A stretch of 64,000 nucleotides of DNA, from NCBI GenBank assembly GCA_024663395.1, contig JANFAH010000001.1, positions 4,588,001 to 4,652,000 of the forward strand. The letters run 5' to 3'. The notes under the pieces were generated by a model. It made no database searches and had not been told where the DNA came from. It saw only the letters and a list, made by a program, of their open reading frames with translations. The position numbers and the translations under genes are program-made. The DNA is from Pisolithus tinctorius. Lineage: Eukaryota > Basidiomycota > Agaricomycetes > Boletales > Pisolithaceae. Position 1 is the first letter of the stretch. Each line of letters starts with the position of its first letter. Of the stretch, positions 10,741 to 23,121 are shown one piece after another.

Positions 10741-13629
10741 GGGGGATCTACCACCACCCAAAGGCTTTGTGATGCCTGGAGGTACCACAGGTAGGGCTTC
10801 AGAAGCGCAGGGATAACATCTTGTGACCACCATTGCCATTGGTTTTGTTGCTTCTGCAAACTGCTCAGGCCCAAGGGAGAACTGACCTCCTCATTGAAAT
10901 GAAGGCTATCCACAAGATCAAAAACATCAGACCCGCAAGGAGGCGAGCTGCGATGTTGATCTGGTACAGCATTGGCATCTTGTGCAAGGCGCTGGCGATC
11001 TGGAAGGACGAAGAGAGGTGGGGGTGCAGGGAGGTAGAGTCCTTTCGTACCATAGGGCAGCGGTGACGAGCTGATGGATGTGGAACAAACAACGACTGAG
11101 GGTCCTAGCCAGATGTAAGTATGTGCAAGTTCTGCTAGAGGGAAAAGACGTACCAAATGACTAGGCATCACCTGAGTATCTGATGATGATGTCAGTGGAA
11201 GGGAGTTCAAGACTGCACTCTCCAGCTGGCTAGTTGAAGCTGATGTGTTGGGGGGACCCTGTAGGGATAAGCTGATGCGAAGATTGGTTTTCAGAGTAAA
11301 ATCCAAATACCAAAGGAATATGAAGGGATGCTTGATTATTGGATGAGAGCAAGGGGGTGTCATAACCGTGCATTCATCATAAGTCTTTGCTCACTCCGCA
11401 ACCTTTTCCGCCGGTCATCCGCTCACTCCACACCAACTCTGCCCAACTTCTGTTGGTTGCGAACCATCTCCGCTCCGACTGCTGTCGGACTTGTGTTGCC
11501 CTCCTACCGGACTGAGTGGTCCGTTCTCTGAGGGGTCATGTGACTACCTTCGCAGTCAGGTACTCCGCAGCACGCTCACCGCGTGGTCCAGTGCCTGGAC
11601 TGTTTCCTTTTCTGGATGTTCTGTGTTACCCATTCGTATGTCCTCCGTCTACCCTTCATTCGTCGTCCAGGAAATTTTACTTGAAAACTTATGAGTCTCT
11701 GTATGTCAGTTCCGATTCCAATTACTGTACCTCTGTAGTAGTATAAAAACATGTACTGTACTCTGCTGTTCTTCAGTACGAATATCAACTTAGTTCCTAC
11801 TCCTCCTGACTCCGTCTTCTGTCTGTCGGACTTACCTCCGACCCTCTGTCTATACTCTCCCTCTGAAATATGAGGGCTGAGATCGTGCAAGGAGGTAGCG
11901 CACGAGCTAAACCCGACGCCCTCACTCCGTTCTGCCTTTGCTTCGGTGGACTTCGTCTCTGCCGACACTCTGCTAGTCGGAGTTCTATTCTTCTGTGTCG
12001 GACTTGCTTCCAAACCCTTCTCTAGACCTTGTTTAGTGTCGGAGTTGGTCGGAGTAGGCCCGGACTTGACAGGGGGGGGGGGGGTGCAGTTATGTTGGGC
12101 AGCCGACTAGTTGATGCCAGTACAACAGAGGGGCCCTGTGGGGAAGACAAACTGATTGGAAAAATATCTTGCAGACAAAATCTGACATACCAAGGGTGGA
12201 GGAAAGTGAAATGAAGCCTGATGATCAGACAAGGTCAAGGGGTGGGGTGTGATGCCAGGCATCCGACTAGTTGAAGGAGATGTGATGGAGGAACTCTGCA
12301 GGAAGATAAGCCAACACATATATAAGGAAGTTCACAATGATGAGAAAAACTTACAAGGTCAGAGCCATCATCCAATGCACAATGCTGGGAAGAGGAAGCA
12401 CCATGATTCCTCTGAGGTTTCAGGTGGTGGACTCCCATTCAGTAACTGAACACTGTGACACGAAGTCAATAGTGTATATGCAGGACTCAAAGTCACTACT
12501 AAGTGTCTGAGACCTGAAGTCACCAGACTCTGGGTCAGTACAATAGGAGAGTGGCTACACAGCTGAAATGAAAATTTGACAGCAACGTAGGCCAAGACGA
12601 GCACATGGTTGGGAACAAGGACGTGATAAGTGACAACAAGAACAGAGAGAGCTGTCTGCTGGAGGCGAATGGCATGGATGGAGATGAATCAAGTTGCTAT
12701 CTGAAAAAAGTGAGCATACAAATCTGGGATGATTCAAATCAAGGTTCAGCCAAAAACAATTTCATCGATTATGATTCAGCCCAAACATTGTATTACATAA
12801 TTGCCAAGACTGCATGCAGAGAAATATATTCTAAACGAACTGAAACATGCTTGGGAGGGATGGTTGTCGCCCAAGGAAGTCAAATGCAGTTTGCACATAA
12901 AATCCGCATGCCAAAGAAAAAACAGCATACACCTCCTTATCATCCTGATCTTTCATCTCGACCGGGTATTGAAAATGGGCAGGCGCTCCTGGCCATGCAG
13001 ACAACAAGTGACAGAACTTGTTGATGTAAGGTAGCATGGTCGGCACATCAGTAGCACACAGGCCTAACTTGTGTGAGTCCTGCAGTAAAGACTCTGACCA
13101 CATCATGAGACTGGACTCTCCAGGGAAGATGCTATAGAGGAGAGTCTGGCAGGTTAACTGCATTTCATCTGATGAAGTCCAGAGATTGGGGTTGAGGGCC
13201 TGATCGAGCACATAAAGCTCATAGCAGAAGTTGAGTTCATACAGTTCCCACAAAAGGGACCATATGAACCAGAGAGGGGGATTCAAGAGAGACAAAATTT
13301 TAACCTGCACAATGGATAAATACAGAGAGACAGGGCCAGTACAGATGTAATATTCACCTGCATTCCTCACCATGTAATTTCCTCCAGTGCCCCTGCCAAA
13401 CCCTGGGCCAAGTTAATGATACCTTCCCCCAAAATATCCCGTACAGCCAACTTCCTTAATGCAGTCTGTGTCGAGGGGAGAGGGTCAGTGTCGATAGTAT
13501 TCAAAAAGTCCCTCCACATCTGAGGGGAAGGGAACCTTGAGGGCGAGCGCAGATCAACCTGACTAATCCAGAGTGCACGAGCAGACAGCCAATTGAAGAG
13601 GTAAATCTTCTTTTGCTCTGGCATAGACA
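10741..13629 (-). pseudogene. Gene G, 3' part (uncharacterised multicopy family)
   Basis: This is the downstream part of the gene whose 5' part is at 20267-21704. The best exons are 13629-13367 (KKIYLFNWLSARALWISQ onward), 13373-12831 (a hydrophobic, Trp/Tyr-rich segment ending near FDFLGRQPSLPSMF) and a Ser/Thr/Pro-rich C-terminal part at 11352-10741. The last part contains three degenerate copies of an exon-like unit near 12310-12245, 12150-12085 and 11290-11220 (for example LQGPPNTSASTSQ). A solo LTR at 11358-12071 interrupts it and a 6.6-kb element separates it from its 5' part. Function is unknown; the style matches uncharacterised protein families expanded in Agaricomycetes. Confidence 0.5.
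11358..12071 (+). mobile_element. Solo LTR, family C, copy 3 (714 bp)
   Basis: It starts TGTCATAACCGTGCATTC and ends GGACTTGACA, with GGGGG at 11353-11357 and at 12072-12076, the latter inside a run of 13 G. It has the same length as copy 1 and is CpG-rich. It lies in the 3' part of gene G. Confidence 0.9.
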
Positions 13630-13634
13630 CATTG

Positions 13635-14537
13635 TGTGAAGTACGGGTTTACCCTCGGGTGACCAGGCTTCAAGACTGGGTGACAGGGGTTAAGTCCGAG
13701 TGGCCAAAGTCAAGGCCGAGAGACAGGGGCCAAGTCCAGTTAGACCGGAGTTAAGGCCGGAGGTCAGGGGCTAAGTCCAGAGGACCGGACTTAAGGCCGG
13801 GAGCGCGGGAACAAGACCGGTAGCGTGGGAAACCGACCGGTGTTGGAGTGCGCACAGGGGGAAGCCGGTCCAGGGTTGGATCTACCTCCCTTGGTCTCAG
13901 CTTATGTGCTGTACCCTTATGCAAGCTGGGGAGAGGTCCGGGACAGGGGCCAGGAATAGCTTAAGGCTTGGCCTTAGCTATAGAGTAGTCTTGAGGGGTA
14001 GTACGGAGTTGAGGGTAATACTAAGTTGATATTCTGACTGAGGGTGCTATGAAGTATGTACAGGGGTTAAATACATGAGGCCGGTCTGGGGTAAAGAACA
14101 TGAAGCCGGACTTGTGAATAAGCTATTAGTAAGAAGATTAGCAAGAGAGTGGATAGCCACAGTGGCTATGCAGAGGCTAATAGCCAAAGTCTGGGTGACC
14201 GGCATACTGGGGTCAGACACAGGATTTGTACAGTAAGCAAAGTCAGATGAATGGGCTAGACTAAATATAGTGCAAACAAAGGGAAACAGACCGGAGTTAT
14301 GTCCGGGTGACCCGGACATAGACCTGGGAGGACCAGGGTGGAGCAGCGCAAGGCCGGGAGGCCGAAATGGACCGGAGATAGGGGTAAAACACCGGACTTG
14401 AGTTATGCAGGCCGGAGTTGAGTTATCTAGGGCCGGGATTGGGTTTTCTAGGCTGGACTAGGACCGGAGTTGACCGGAGATAGGGGCTAGGAGTCCGGAC
14501 TGGACTGAGTCCGAGTCCGAGAGTCATGGATATGACA
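13635..14537 (-). repeat. 3' LTR of the family B element
   Basis: This 903-bp LTR with TG...CA ends is downstream in the element's own orientation because the polypurine tract abuts its inner edge at 14538. It is the reference for the three solo copies at 36884, 42391 and 57312. Confidence 0.92.
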
Positions 14538-14553
14538 GTATCCCCCTCTTAGG
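14538..14553 (-). other. Polypurine tract of the family B element
   Basis: On the minus strand CCTAAGAGGGGGATAC directly precedes the TGTCAT of the 3' LTR. The Gypsy element has the same AAGAGGGGGATAC ahead of its 3' LTR at 44716-44728. A second similar stretch (CCTAAGAGGGGGATAAGG, minus) occurs inside the element at about 16567-16585. Confidence 0.8.
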
Positions 14554-17500
14554 AACCGAACCCTTGAGGTTCCATAGGGAAATATGCTCAGAGAGTTACA
14601 CATGACTACGAGTGAGTCCAAGTGCACACATAGTGCCAAGGTGAGCCTGAGGGCCGGGAAACAGGACAGCGATGACCGGAGGTCCAGTAGTTCAGACCAG
14701 AATGGCATAGGCTGGGTTTGGGGTCAAGGGTCAAGTCCGAGGAGTGTTCCGGGAACCCGAGACTGCAGAAGCAACAACAAGGAGGGCCGGAGACCGGTCT
14801 AGGAGGCCACCAGATGGCTCCACAGGCCGGGACAGGGCAAAGCCGAGTCTGGGAGTGACTAGACCGGCTGGACAGGGGTTTCCAGAGACAGCGAAAGCTG
14901 AGGCCGATGTCTCAGAGGGCCGGAGTTGCACTTCGGAGCTGGGTTAAGGCAAACCGAAGGCTGGGAATAACCAGGTAAGGCCTAGGGGTGTGCTTCAGGG
15001 CCAGGTCAGGGAAAGCCGGAGACCGAAGATGTGCAGGGGACCGGTAATGTCCAACTAATGTACCAGGAGTGTGCCACTAGGGCCAGAAGTGTGCTTCAAA
15101 GCCGGTTCAGAGCAACATGGAGGCCGAGAGGGTCCAGAGAGGTCCGGAGATGACCATAAGATGGTCCAGGGGTGTACCAGATGCTGCTGAGTGACAGCGG
15201 AATGACACAAAGGCTAGGTGGGTGCCAGGAAGGCCAGAAAACCGGTCTAGGAATGCACCAGTTGGACTGGGACTGCACCGCAGGGATACGGAGGGTCACG
15301 AGAAGTGCCGAGAAGGCCAGGTTTAGGTCCAAGGTCTGCTCCAGGGGGTCATGGGGTCTGAAAGTGTATATCTACAGAAAAAGATAACAGATAACAGAAA
15401 ACCAAGAAAACATATGACAAGGAAACAGGAAACCGAGACAGAGACAGGGGTCAAAGCCGAAGGCTGAGACCGAGGGTGGCTCAGGCCGGGGGTGGCAAAA
15501 GCCAGAGACCAAGACTGGGAGTGGTGAGGCCAGTTGTGCTAAAGTGACTGGTCTGGGGAAAACAGCAAGACTGAAGACCGGTCTGAGGGCCAGAGAGGAC
15601 CGGAAGGGGCAACCAGAGACTGGTCTAATGGTCAGGGGGGCTTAGAGAAGCCAGGTGGGGTCCAGTCGGGAGCCAGTGAGGACTGAAAGGGTTAGAAAGG
15701 CTATGGGAGACCAGTCTCGACCTGGATGGGGCTGTAAGGCCGGAAATCCAAAGGGAGACCGGCCTGGAGTTGGGCAGGGCCAGAGTGGATGGCTGGAGGC
15801 CGGTCTGAAGGTGTCAGAGGGAACTGGGGTGATTAGAGGTGGCCTGAGGTGCTATCCAGCTAGCAGGCTGACAGCAGGAGGCCAAAACAGTGTAGGCCGG
15901 TGGGCTAACACTGAGACTGGGGTAACCAGGGGTAGCAAGGTGTAATCCCGAGGCCGGAAGTGGCAAGCCCAAGTGCCAAGCACCTTGGAACAGGCCAGAC
16001 AGCTTCCAGAGGTTGGCAAGGGATTGGGGAGGCTGTCTAGAACAGCGAGAGTTGAGTTTGCATGAGGACCAGAGGACCTGACATAGCCAGGAATGAACCA
16101 GGGACCAGCAGGTCATGAGACCGGTTCAATGAAGGCCTAGGGATCTCAGCAGGAGGGGAGTCCGGGTGTTGAGTCTGGTTTAGGGGTGTCCGGAGTTGGT
16201 TGGAAGTGGGTTTTCCAGTGGTGAGAAGCCCGAAGGCCAAAAGCCACTGGAGGACCGGTTCAGGGGGTCTGGAGACCGGGTGAGGCCTAGGGGTTGTCCA
16301 GCCAAAAGGCTGACAACAGGAGGCCAAGACCGGTGAGACCAGTGAACACACAACCACCAAGGCCGAGGACTACCGAGACAGTGAGACCGGAGTACCAACA
16401 CAAATGTCAGGGGCTGGGAGCAACCCAGGGCAGGTGGTTCGGGAGTGTTTCAGTATGCAAGGACCAGGCCAAGGAACTGGGAACCGGTGTGCAGGGACCG
16501 AGCTTGTGCTGAGGGCACCGGAGAGGTAGCAGACAGGAGTTTGGAAGAGAGTAGGTCACTAGCGAGGTCCCTTATCCCCCTCTTAGGGTAGACTTCCCAA
16601 GTCTACAGGGGTACAAGGTGTGGGCTAGGACCACCGAGAGGAGTACTGGACAGGTAGTAGGAGTACTACCACCGGAGTTGCAAGTCCGAGTACTGAGAAT
16701 GCTGAGACCGGCTTAATGGGTGTCAAGACTGGTTTCAGGAAGCTTTTTCAAGGCCGGAAAAGCTTTAAAACCGGAGATACAAGGCCGGCAGAGCAGGCCG
16801 GACTGGTACAGGGATAGTAAGGAGTGTCGGAGTCAAAGGTGAGGGTATGGAGGCCAGAACCAGAGCCCGAGAGGAAACCAGAAGGCCAGTGAAGATCGGC
16901 AGGCCAAAAGACAACCGGTAAGACCGGAGTCGGGAGAGTGGGTAGGACCAGAGTTCCAGAGTCGATGGTGGGGTGACAGTAGCAATGGTTAGGGGAAGGT
17001 GAGGGGTCAGCTGGTACCCAAAGGGGCCTCACGAACATACAAGTTCCGGGGCGAGTGGGTGAGCTGGGAAACAGACCGGCAGAGTCAGGGGTTTGTCAGA
17101 TGGGCCGAAGCCCGGGGTGTCTTGCAAGCAAATTCATGCTCCAAGGCGGGGTTGATGTCAGGGGGGTTAGCAAACTTTTAGTACTAGGTGGGGATAGGTG
17201 ACTGCACTACACTCGGCCACCAACAGGTGCCTATTGAGTGGGCTAGTCGGTTCCCTACAACCAAGTTACTTCAGTTCCTAACGAGTTGACAAGGCTGGTT
17301 AAAACAGGGGTCGGAGACCGAGAGAGAACCAAGGCCGGGTCCACCAAGGACCAGAAAGAGGTGCTAGGTCAAGACCATAGCACTGGGGTAGAGGACAGGG
17401 GTAGTTCCGGGAGGAGGGAGAGGCCTGAAGGCCAAATGAGTGACAGGGGAGTAGCATAGAGCTACCCAAGGGGTATCAGAGGCCAAGGGAGGCCAGAGAT

Positions 17501-19329
17501 GGGAGACCAGCCAAATGAAATGAGTCCGGAGTGAGCAAGACCGGTCAGGGGCCATGAGGAGGCCTGGAGACAAACACCAGAAAAGAGAAAGAAAGCCAGA
17601 GTCAGCAAGACCGGTCAGGGGCTCTAAGGAAGTCTGGAGATAACAGGCCGGACAAAGGGTGACAAGGCCTAGTGCGGGAGGGAAGCCGGAACTCAGGAGA
17701 CCGGTCATAAAGGAGTCCAGAGGTGGGAAAAGCGGACACAAATAGGGGGACTGGAGTTAGCAAGTCTGGTCCATGCTAAAAAGCCAGGTTGAGGCTGAGG
17801 GGCTGGCAGGACGAGCCAGGACTGCTAAGGGGCTGGAGTGATGCACTAATTGATTTGTCTCTACCAAGACCACCAGTTTGGCTTCTGGTGTACCAGAGTA
17901 CCAACTTGTTGACCCAGTTAGGATCCTGGGGTAGACTCTAATTGTTTTGTCTCAACCAAGACTACCGGTTTTGGCTTCTGGAGTACAAAGTCACCAACTT
18001 GTTAACCCGGTTAGGATCCCGGGATGGACAGAGGACAGGGAAAGGACCGGAAAAGAGGTCAGGGACCGGGACAGGGGCCGGAGGACCGGCAGACCGGTCC
18101 TAGACCGAAGACCAGGGCCAGGAGCAAGTCTGAAGAACTAGCATGCCCAGGGGGTGCCTCTAAGTGAAAAGTGAGGCTGGAAAAGAGGTCAGGACCAGGC
18201 TAAGGGCCAGAGGGCTGGCAGACCGGTCCTAGACCAAAATGGAGGTGTCATGCACTAGCTAAGACCACCAGAGCCGAGGCCTGGTGCAAGTCCAAAGGAC
18301 AAGCACCATCCTGAGGCCGAGGTGACTAGTGCAGGACTGGGACAATGGACAGGAGACCCGGGAGGGGTCTATGAGGAACAGAAAGGTCTGAGGGGAGCCA
18401 GGACCGGTCCAAGACCTAGCATCAGGTCTAGGCAAGTCCAGGTGAGGTGGCTGAATCAAACTGGGGCCAGAACGGCCAGTAACAAAGGGTAGGAGGCTGA
18501 GAGAAGTGGCAAACCGGCTTCAGGCAAGTCCAGGTGAGCATGGACAAGTGAAACCAAGGCCAGACAGGCCGGTAACAGACAGTCCGGAGACCGGAAAAGG
18601 GGGTCCAGGGCTCCAAGGCCGGTGTAGCAAAGGCCGAGGGTGGAGACCGGACCCAAAAACCACTGAAGCCGAGTGCCAATGGGGAAACAGGGAAGGTGTT
18701 GAGGGCCGGGACTGGCCAAGTCCAGGCCTGGGGGCTGCACCGGAGGTGCACAGATATCCAAAGACCAATATCAGGGAGTCAGGAGGTCAAATGAGTGATG
18801 AGATCCCAGTGTTCAGTACAGTAGAACTGGACGAAGACAGCTGGGCTAGAGTGCTGGGACAACTGAGGTAAGGACTGAGATGAAGACTGAGGTGACCAGC
18901 CAGGGGTCAGAGGTAGCTCGGGGGAGCTAACAGAAGTGAGTCCGGTTGATGAGGCCGGCTCAGGGGCAAGTCTGGAGAGTAATTCCAACTTGGAAGTGGG
19001 CTCAGGTGTGAACCTGGGTTGGTGGTGAGTCCGGATGGTGAGTCCGACTCAGGGGTTGACATGGCCGGTCCGGAGTCAGGAAGAAATGAGTGGCAGGCAG
19101 GGGTCAGGAGTGAGGGAATGGATGCATTAAGTTTTGACCACTAAAGACATAGTGTCAGGGGTAATGCAACCCAGGGGTGTGCAGAGTGCTGAGGGGCACC
19201 AGGTTACCTCTCTGCTTTAGCAGAGACCTCCGGGTTGGGCTCCGGAGTCAGATGAGAGGTATCCCAATGAGTCCTGATGGGCAAGGTCATGGGTAGGGGC
19301 TCTAGAGCAGGACCTAGACATGATGCAAT
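14554..19329 (-). other. Interior of the family B element, no coding capacity seen
   Basis: I find no protein signature here. The sequence is a mosaic of short degenerate motifs (GACCGG, GGCCGG, AGGCCGAG) with strong purine bias on the plus strand. Short open frames occur on both strands but have biased Pro/Ser/Trp-rich translations and no conserved residues. A roughly 88-bp direct duplication lies at 17848-18022. Confidence 0.7.
17848..18022. repeat. Direct duplication inside the family B interior
   Basis: Two adjacent units of about 88 bp share CTAATTGTTTTGTCTC, CCAAGAC, GGCTTCTGG, ACCAACTTGTT and GTTAGGATCC with moderate divergence. A weaker partial third copy may lie near 18250-18290. 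Confidence 0.7.
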
Positions 19330-19358
19330 GGCTTGCACAAGTGTCAGTCAGAATATAC

Positions 19359-20261
19359 TGTGAAGTACGGGTTTACCCTCGGGTGACCAGGCTTCAAGAC
19401 TGGGTGACAGGGGTTAAGTCCGAGTGGCCAAAGTCAAGGCCGAGAGACAGGGGCCAAGTCCAGTTAGACCGGAGTTAAGGCCGGAGGTCAGGGGCTAAGT
19501 CCAGAGGACCGGACTTAAGGCCGGGAGCGCGGGAACAAGACCGGTAGCGTGGGAAACCGACCGGTGTTGGAGTGCGCACAGGGGGAAGCCGGTCCGGGGT
19601 TGGATCTACCTCCCTTGGTCTCAGCTTATGTGCTGTACCCTTATGCAAGCTGGGGAGAGGTCCGGGACAGGGGCCGGGAATAGCTTAAGGCTTGGCCTTA
19701 GCTATAGAGTAGTCTTGAGGGGTAGTACGGAGTTGAGGGTAATACTAAGTTGATATTCTGACTGAGGGTGCTACGAAGTATGTACAGGGGTTAAATACAT
19801 GAGGCCGGTCTGGGGTAAAGAACATGAAGCCGGACTTGTGAATAAGCTATTAGTAAGAAGATTAGCAAGAGAGTGGATAGCCACAGTGGCTATGCAGAGG
19901 CTAATAGCCAAAGTCTGGGTGACCGGCATACTGGGGTCAGACACAGGATTTGTACAGTAAGCAAAGTCAGATGAATGGGCTAGACTAAATATAGTGCAAA
20001 CAAAGGGAAACAGACCGGAGTTATGTCCGGGTGACCCGGACATAGACCTGGGAGGACTGGGGTGGAGCAGCACAAGGCCGGGAGGCCGAAATGGACCGGA
20101 GATAGGGGTAAAACACCGGACTTGAGTTATGCAGGCCGGAGTTGAGTTATCTAGGGCCGGGATTGGGTTTTCTAGGCTGGACTAGGACCGGAGTTGACCG
20201 GAGATAGGGGCTAGGGGTCCGGACTGGACTGAGTCCAAGTCCGAGAGTCATGGATATGACA
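19359..20261 (-). repeat. 5' LTR of the family B element
   Basis: This 903-bp LTR is followed (minus strand, inner side at 19358 downward) by GTATATTCTGACTGACACTT, which closely resembles the leader of the Gypsy element at 35597 onward. The LTR itself is nearly identical to the one at 13635-14537. Confidence 0.92.
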
Positions 20262-20266
20262 CATTG

Positions 20267-21704
20267 ACAAAAAGTGTTGGCTTCGGGAAGCGATAGCCTG
20301 GGTCCATGAGACCGGATGAGACTCTCTGCAAATTCTTGTCAGCTTCTCTCCAAGCAGCCACAAACATGCTATGGGGTTTCGGAATATCTGGCAGGTTAGG
20401 TTCCTCCCATTTTGACTCTCCACCTGCTGATGATGATGCTGCAGGGCAGTCAAAAACAAGGAAAGGGAGACCTGAGAATTACATACCTTGAGAAGGGCCT
20501 GCAGAGGCTCTGTCCCTCGCAGTTCTGGATTGTCTTGTAGCAGGCTGTCTCCTGCTACTAGAGGATGGGTGCAATGAGGAAGGATATGATATGGGTAGGC
20601 GCTCGGGCGCATCAGTGAGGGTACCTTCATAGCCACGGCGAGTATGGTATTGACAGAGGGCATTGCTTGGACCTCGCCAGATGGAAGGGAAGGGCTTCGC
20701 CACACCATTCTCCATATACATAGGCCTGACAATACCATCAGGGTATGTTAATCATACCGAGCATACAATGTTCATAGTTGGGGGAATATATTCTTTGCTA
20801 TGAACGAGCCAGATGGGCACCCCTGCAAAATACAGAGCTTCACATACTTTGGTGGCCCTAACAAAGCAACCCATCCATGTGGAGTTGGCTTGTGGAGGGT
20901 GTGACGGAGGGTTTAGGAGAAGCGGGTAGACATATTCAATATACTCAAGTAATGTGTAGATGTCAAGTATTTTACACTGAAGCTGCGCAATGAACATGAC
21001 AAGGTCTTGGAAAAGTAAGGGATGTTGTTGAAGATGCATGACCTCGTGTCGAGCCAAACACATCAGAGTGCACAGAGCATCTTGACCAATGGGTTGATCT
21101 CGAAGGGTGTGGTGGCAGCTGTGCAAACTTTGAAGTGCCTCTTTGAATGCCATGACTTTCACACTCTGAAGTGTGCCCACTGTGAACCGGGAGCCGGTTC
21201 GAACAACAAAGTCACTGGGAGTTGGATCGTACCATGCAATCTGGAGAGTGGGGATGGAGTGCTTTCGAGGGATGCAGATCGAATACTCATATTGTTTCTC
21301 ATGTGTCTGTGGCCATTGAAAGCAGTCAACTACCCTGAGACGACCGTCAGCACGGCAACAAAGTTCTTCCTCCTCAAAAATATATGGTTCTTCAACAAAA
21401 TCCATGTTAGGCGATGTGATCACCCAGTTCTCCTTGCATGCAACCACTCGTGCATCAAGTGAAGTAATTGTAGCTGCGGATGTAAGTTAGCCCAGAAAAA
21501 AAAAAAAGTAGCACATACCATCCTGGGGCCGAAGGTACAGTTTGAAAGAGACTGGGCCAGATGCCATAGAGGACACTTGAGGGAATCTTCAAGGTCGAAG
21601 TAGAGCCAGTGAGGAGAAACGGTCAAGAAATGAAATATAACCACAAAAGCACACACCAATGCGAGTATGAAATGGGTCCTTGAGGCGTTGAACTGCACTA
21701 ACAA
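20267..21704 (-). pseudogene. Gene G, 5' part (uncharacterised multicopy family)
   Basis: Minus-strand exons include 21704-21530 (ASRTHFILALVCAF...), a likely GTATGT...CAG intron at about 21528-21484, 21450-20752 (a roughly 230-residue open segment with CFVRATKVCEALYFAGVPIW near its end), and 20491-20267 (ending PKPTLFVN). Removing the element at 13635-20261 plus one CATTG copy rejoins PKPTLFVN with VSMPEQKKIYLFNW in frame. The first two exons do not join in frame as read, so the copy may already have been damaged. I cannot assign a function; the layout resembles large uncharacterised Agaricomycete families. Confidence 0.6.
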
Positions 21705-21713
21705 TCAGGAATC

Positions 21714-22304
21714 CGCGACCTCAGTGACACAAAGTCAACGGAGTGCAGATTGAAGCAACACGAAGTTAGCTTCAGTATAGCGAGTGGCACGAAGCTAACT
21801 CAGAGGGAAATCGGAGCGGTAGTGCGGAAATAGGACCTAAAAAACATAATTGTCAAAGTGAAGTTCAAGTAATAACAAATAAACAACACCTGAAACACCA
21901 TTGAATGAATGTTGAGGAGCGGTGGCAACAGTGGCAAGGACAACAAAGGAAGAACTCAATTGTTTGTCGTTGTTGTGTGCATGGTCGCCATTGGGAAAGT
22001 TGTTGCCACATGGATGGAGAATTCCCAAGGGAAAATAACCTAAGTCATGGGACGCTGTCCACGCTGTCCGTGGCACTGTTCTCCGCCTCATTGCTGTTCT
22101 CACCACTTTTCAGCATCGTCTTTTGTCTCCGTCGACCTCCGGGGCCCTTCTGCTGTTCCCTCTACCACCTTCTGCCATCCATCAATTTCATTACAAAACC
22201 CTGTAGGTCTACCCACTGAGCTGGCTTCGTGCCACTCAAACATCTTGAAGTTGACTTCATGTCGCTTCTGATCAGATTCAGTTGACTTCGTGTCACTGAG
22301 GTCG
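21714..22304. mobile_element. Short DNA element with ~95-bp imperfect terminal inverted repeats
   Basis: The left end reads CGACCTCAGTGACACAAAG and the right end, reverse-complemented, CGACCTCAGTGACACGAAG. Similarity continues inward about 95 bp (GTGGCACGAAGC is shared). The interior of about 400 bp shows no transposase. No clear target duplication was found. A related GTGACACGAAGTC motif occurs near 12455. It resembles a MITE. Confidence 0.6.
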
Positions 22305-22376
22305 CCACATATTCATGTCTTTTTCTGTTCTTGTGAATTTCACTGATATTCCTGAGGTGTGCATGATCTTATCAAA

Positions 22377-23121
22377 GAGGGAGAACCGTCCTAAAGCAGA
22401 GTGATGCCTACATTGATGCAGAAGAGATAAGTCCTTTTACCATTTCTACTCTCCTGAACATCTTGCTGATATTTTCCGGTTGGCTAGCATTTTTCTCGTC
22501 TTATCCACTTCATCTCATATTACAATGAGTGGTATGTGTTTACTCATCCTGTCTGACACACCTCCTCTACATACATTATATAGTAGATCGTATCACTATA
22601 ACAATGAGAAAGAGCTGTCCTAAAGCGGAGTGGTGCCTACATTGATGCAGAAGAGATAAGTCCTTTTACTATTTTCCTGAACATCATGCTGATATTTTCC
22701 GTTTGACTAGCTTTTATCTCATCTTATCCGCTTCATCTCATATTACAATGAGTGGTGTGTGTTTACTTGTCCTGTCCAATGCGCCTCCTCTACATACTTT
22801 ATATAGTAGATCGTATCACTATTATCAAAAAGAGCGAGTCGTCCCTGTCCTGTGCACCTCCTCTACATACTGTATGTAGTAGATCGTATCACTATATCAA
22901 AGACAGAGAGCCATCCTAAAGTGGAGTGGTGCCTACATTGATGCAGAAGAGGTAAGTCCTTTTACCATTTCTACTCTCCTGAACATTGCGCTGATATTTT
23001 CCGTTTGGCTAACATTTATCTCATCTTATCCACTTTGTCTCATAATACAATGAGTGGTATGTGTTTACTCATCCTGTCCGACGCGCCTCCCCTACATATT
23101 TTATATAGTAGATTGTATCAT
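22377..23121 (+). repeat. Tandem array of ~225-240-bp units (three full, one partial)
   Basis: Full units start near 22377, 22608 and 22898 and share CCTAAAGCGGAGTGGTGCC, CATTGATGCAGAAGAG, CTGAACATC, ACAATGAGTGGTATGTGTTT and TAGTAGATCGTATCACTAT. A partial unit with only the distal part lies at about 22826-22897. The ACAATGAGTG/GTATGTGTTT...TATAG pattern looks like repeated exon-intron junctions, so the array may derive from duplicated exons of a lost gene. Confidence 0.8.

Larger units (their letters stand above)
13635..20261 (-). mobile_element. Family B non-autonomous LTR retrotransposon (LARD-like), complete, 6627 bp
   Basis: Two 903-bp LTRs (13635-14537 and 19359-20261) in the same orientation flank a 4821-bp interior. 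The target duplication CATTG is perfect at 13630-13634 and 20262-20266. On the minus strand the LTR reads TGTCATATCCATGACTC...CTTCACA. Orientation is fixed by a polypurine tract (CCTAAGAGGGGGATAC) next to the 3' LTR at 14538-14553. The interior has no gag, protease, RT, RNase H or integrase in any frame and is full of degenerate ACCGG/GGCCGG motifs, so it must be mobilised in trans. The LTRs differ at only about seven positions by eye, so insertion was recent. It splits gene G exactly. Confidence 0.92.

Noticed and set aside
13635..20261. Coding genes inside the family B element
   Set aside because: Open frames are short, in both strands, compositionally biased, and show no retroviral-type motif. 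Frames within the LTRs recur in all LTR copies as by-products.
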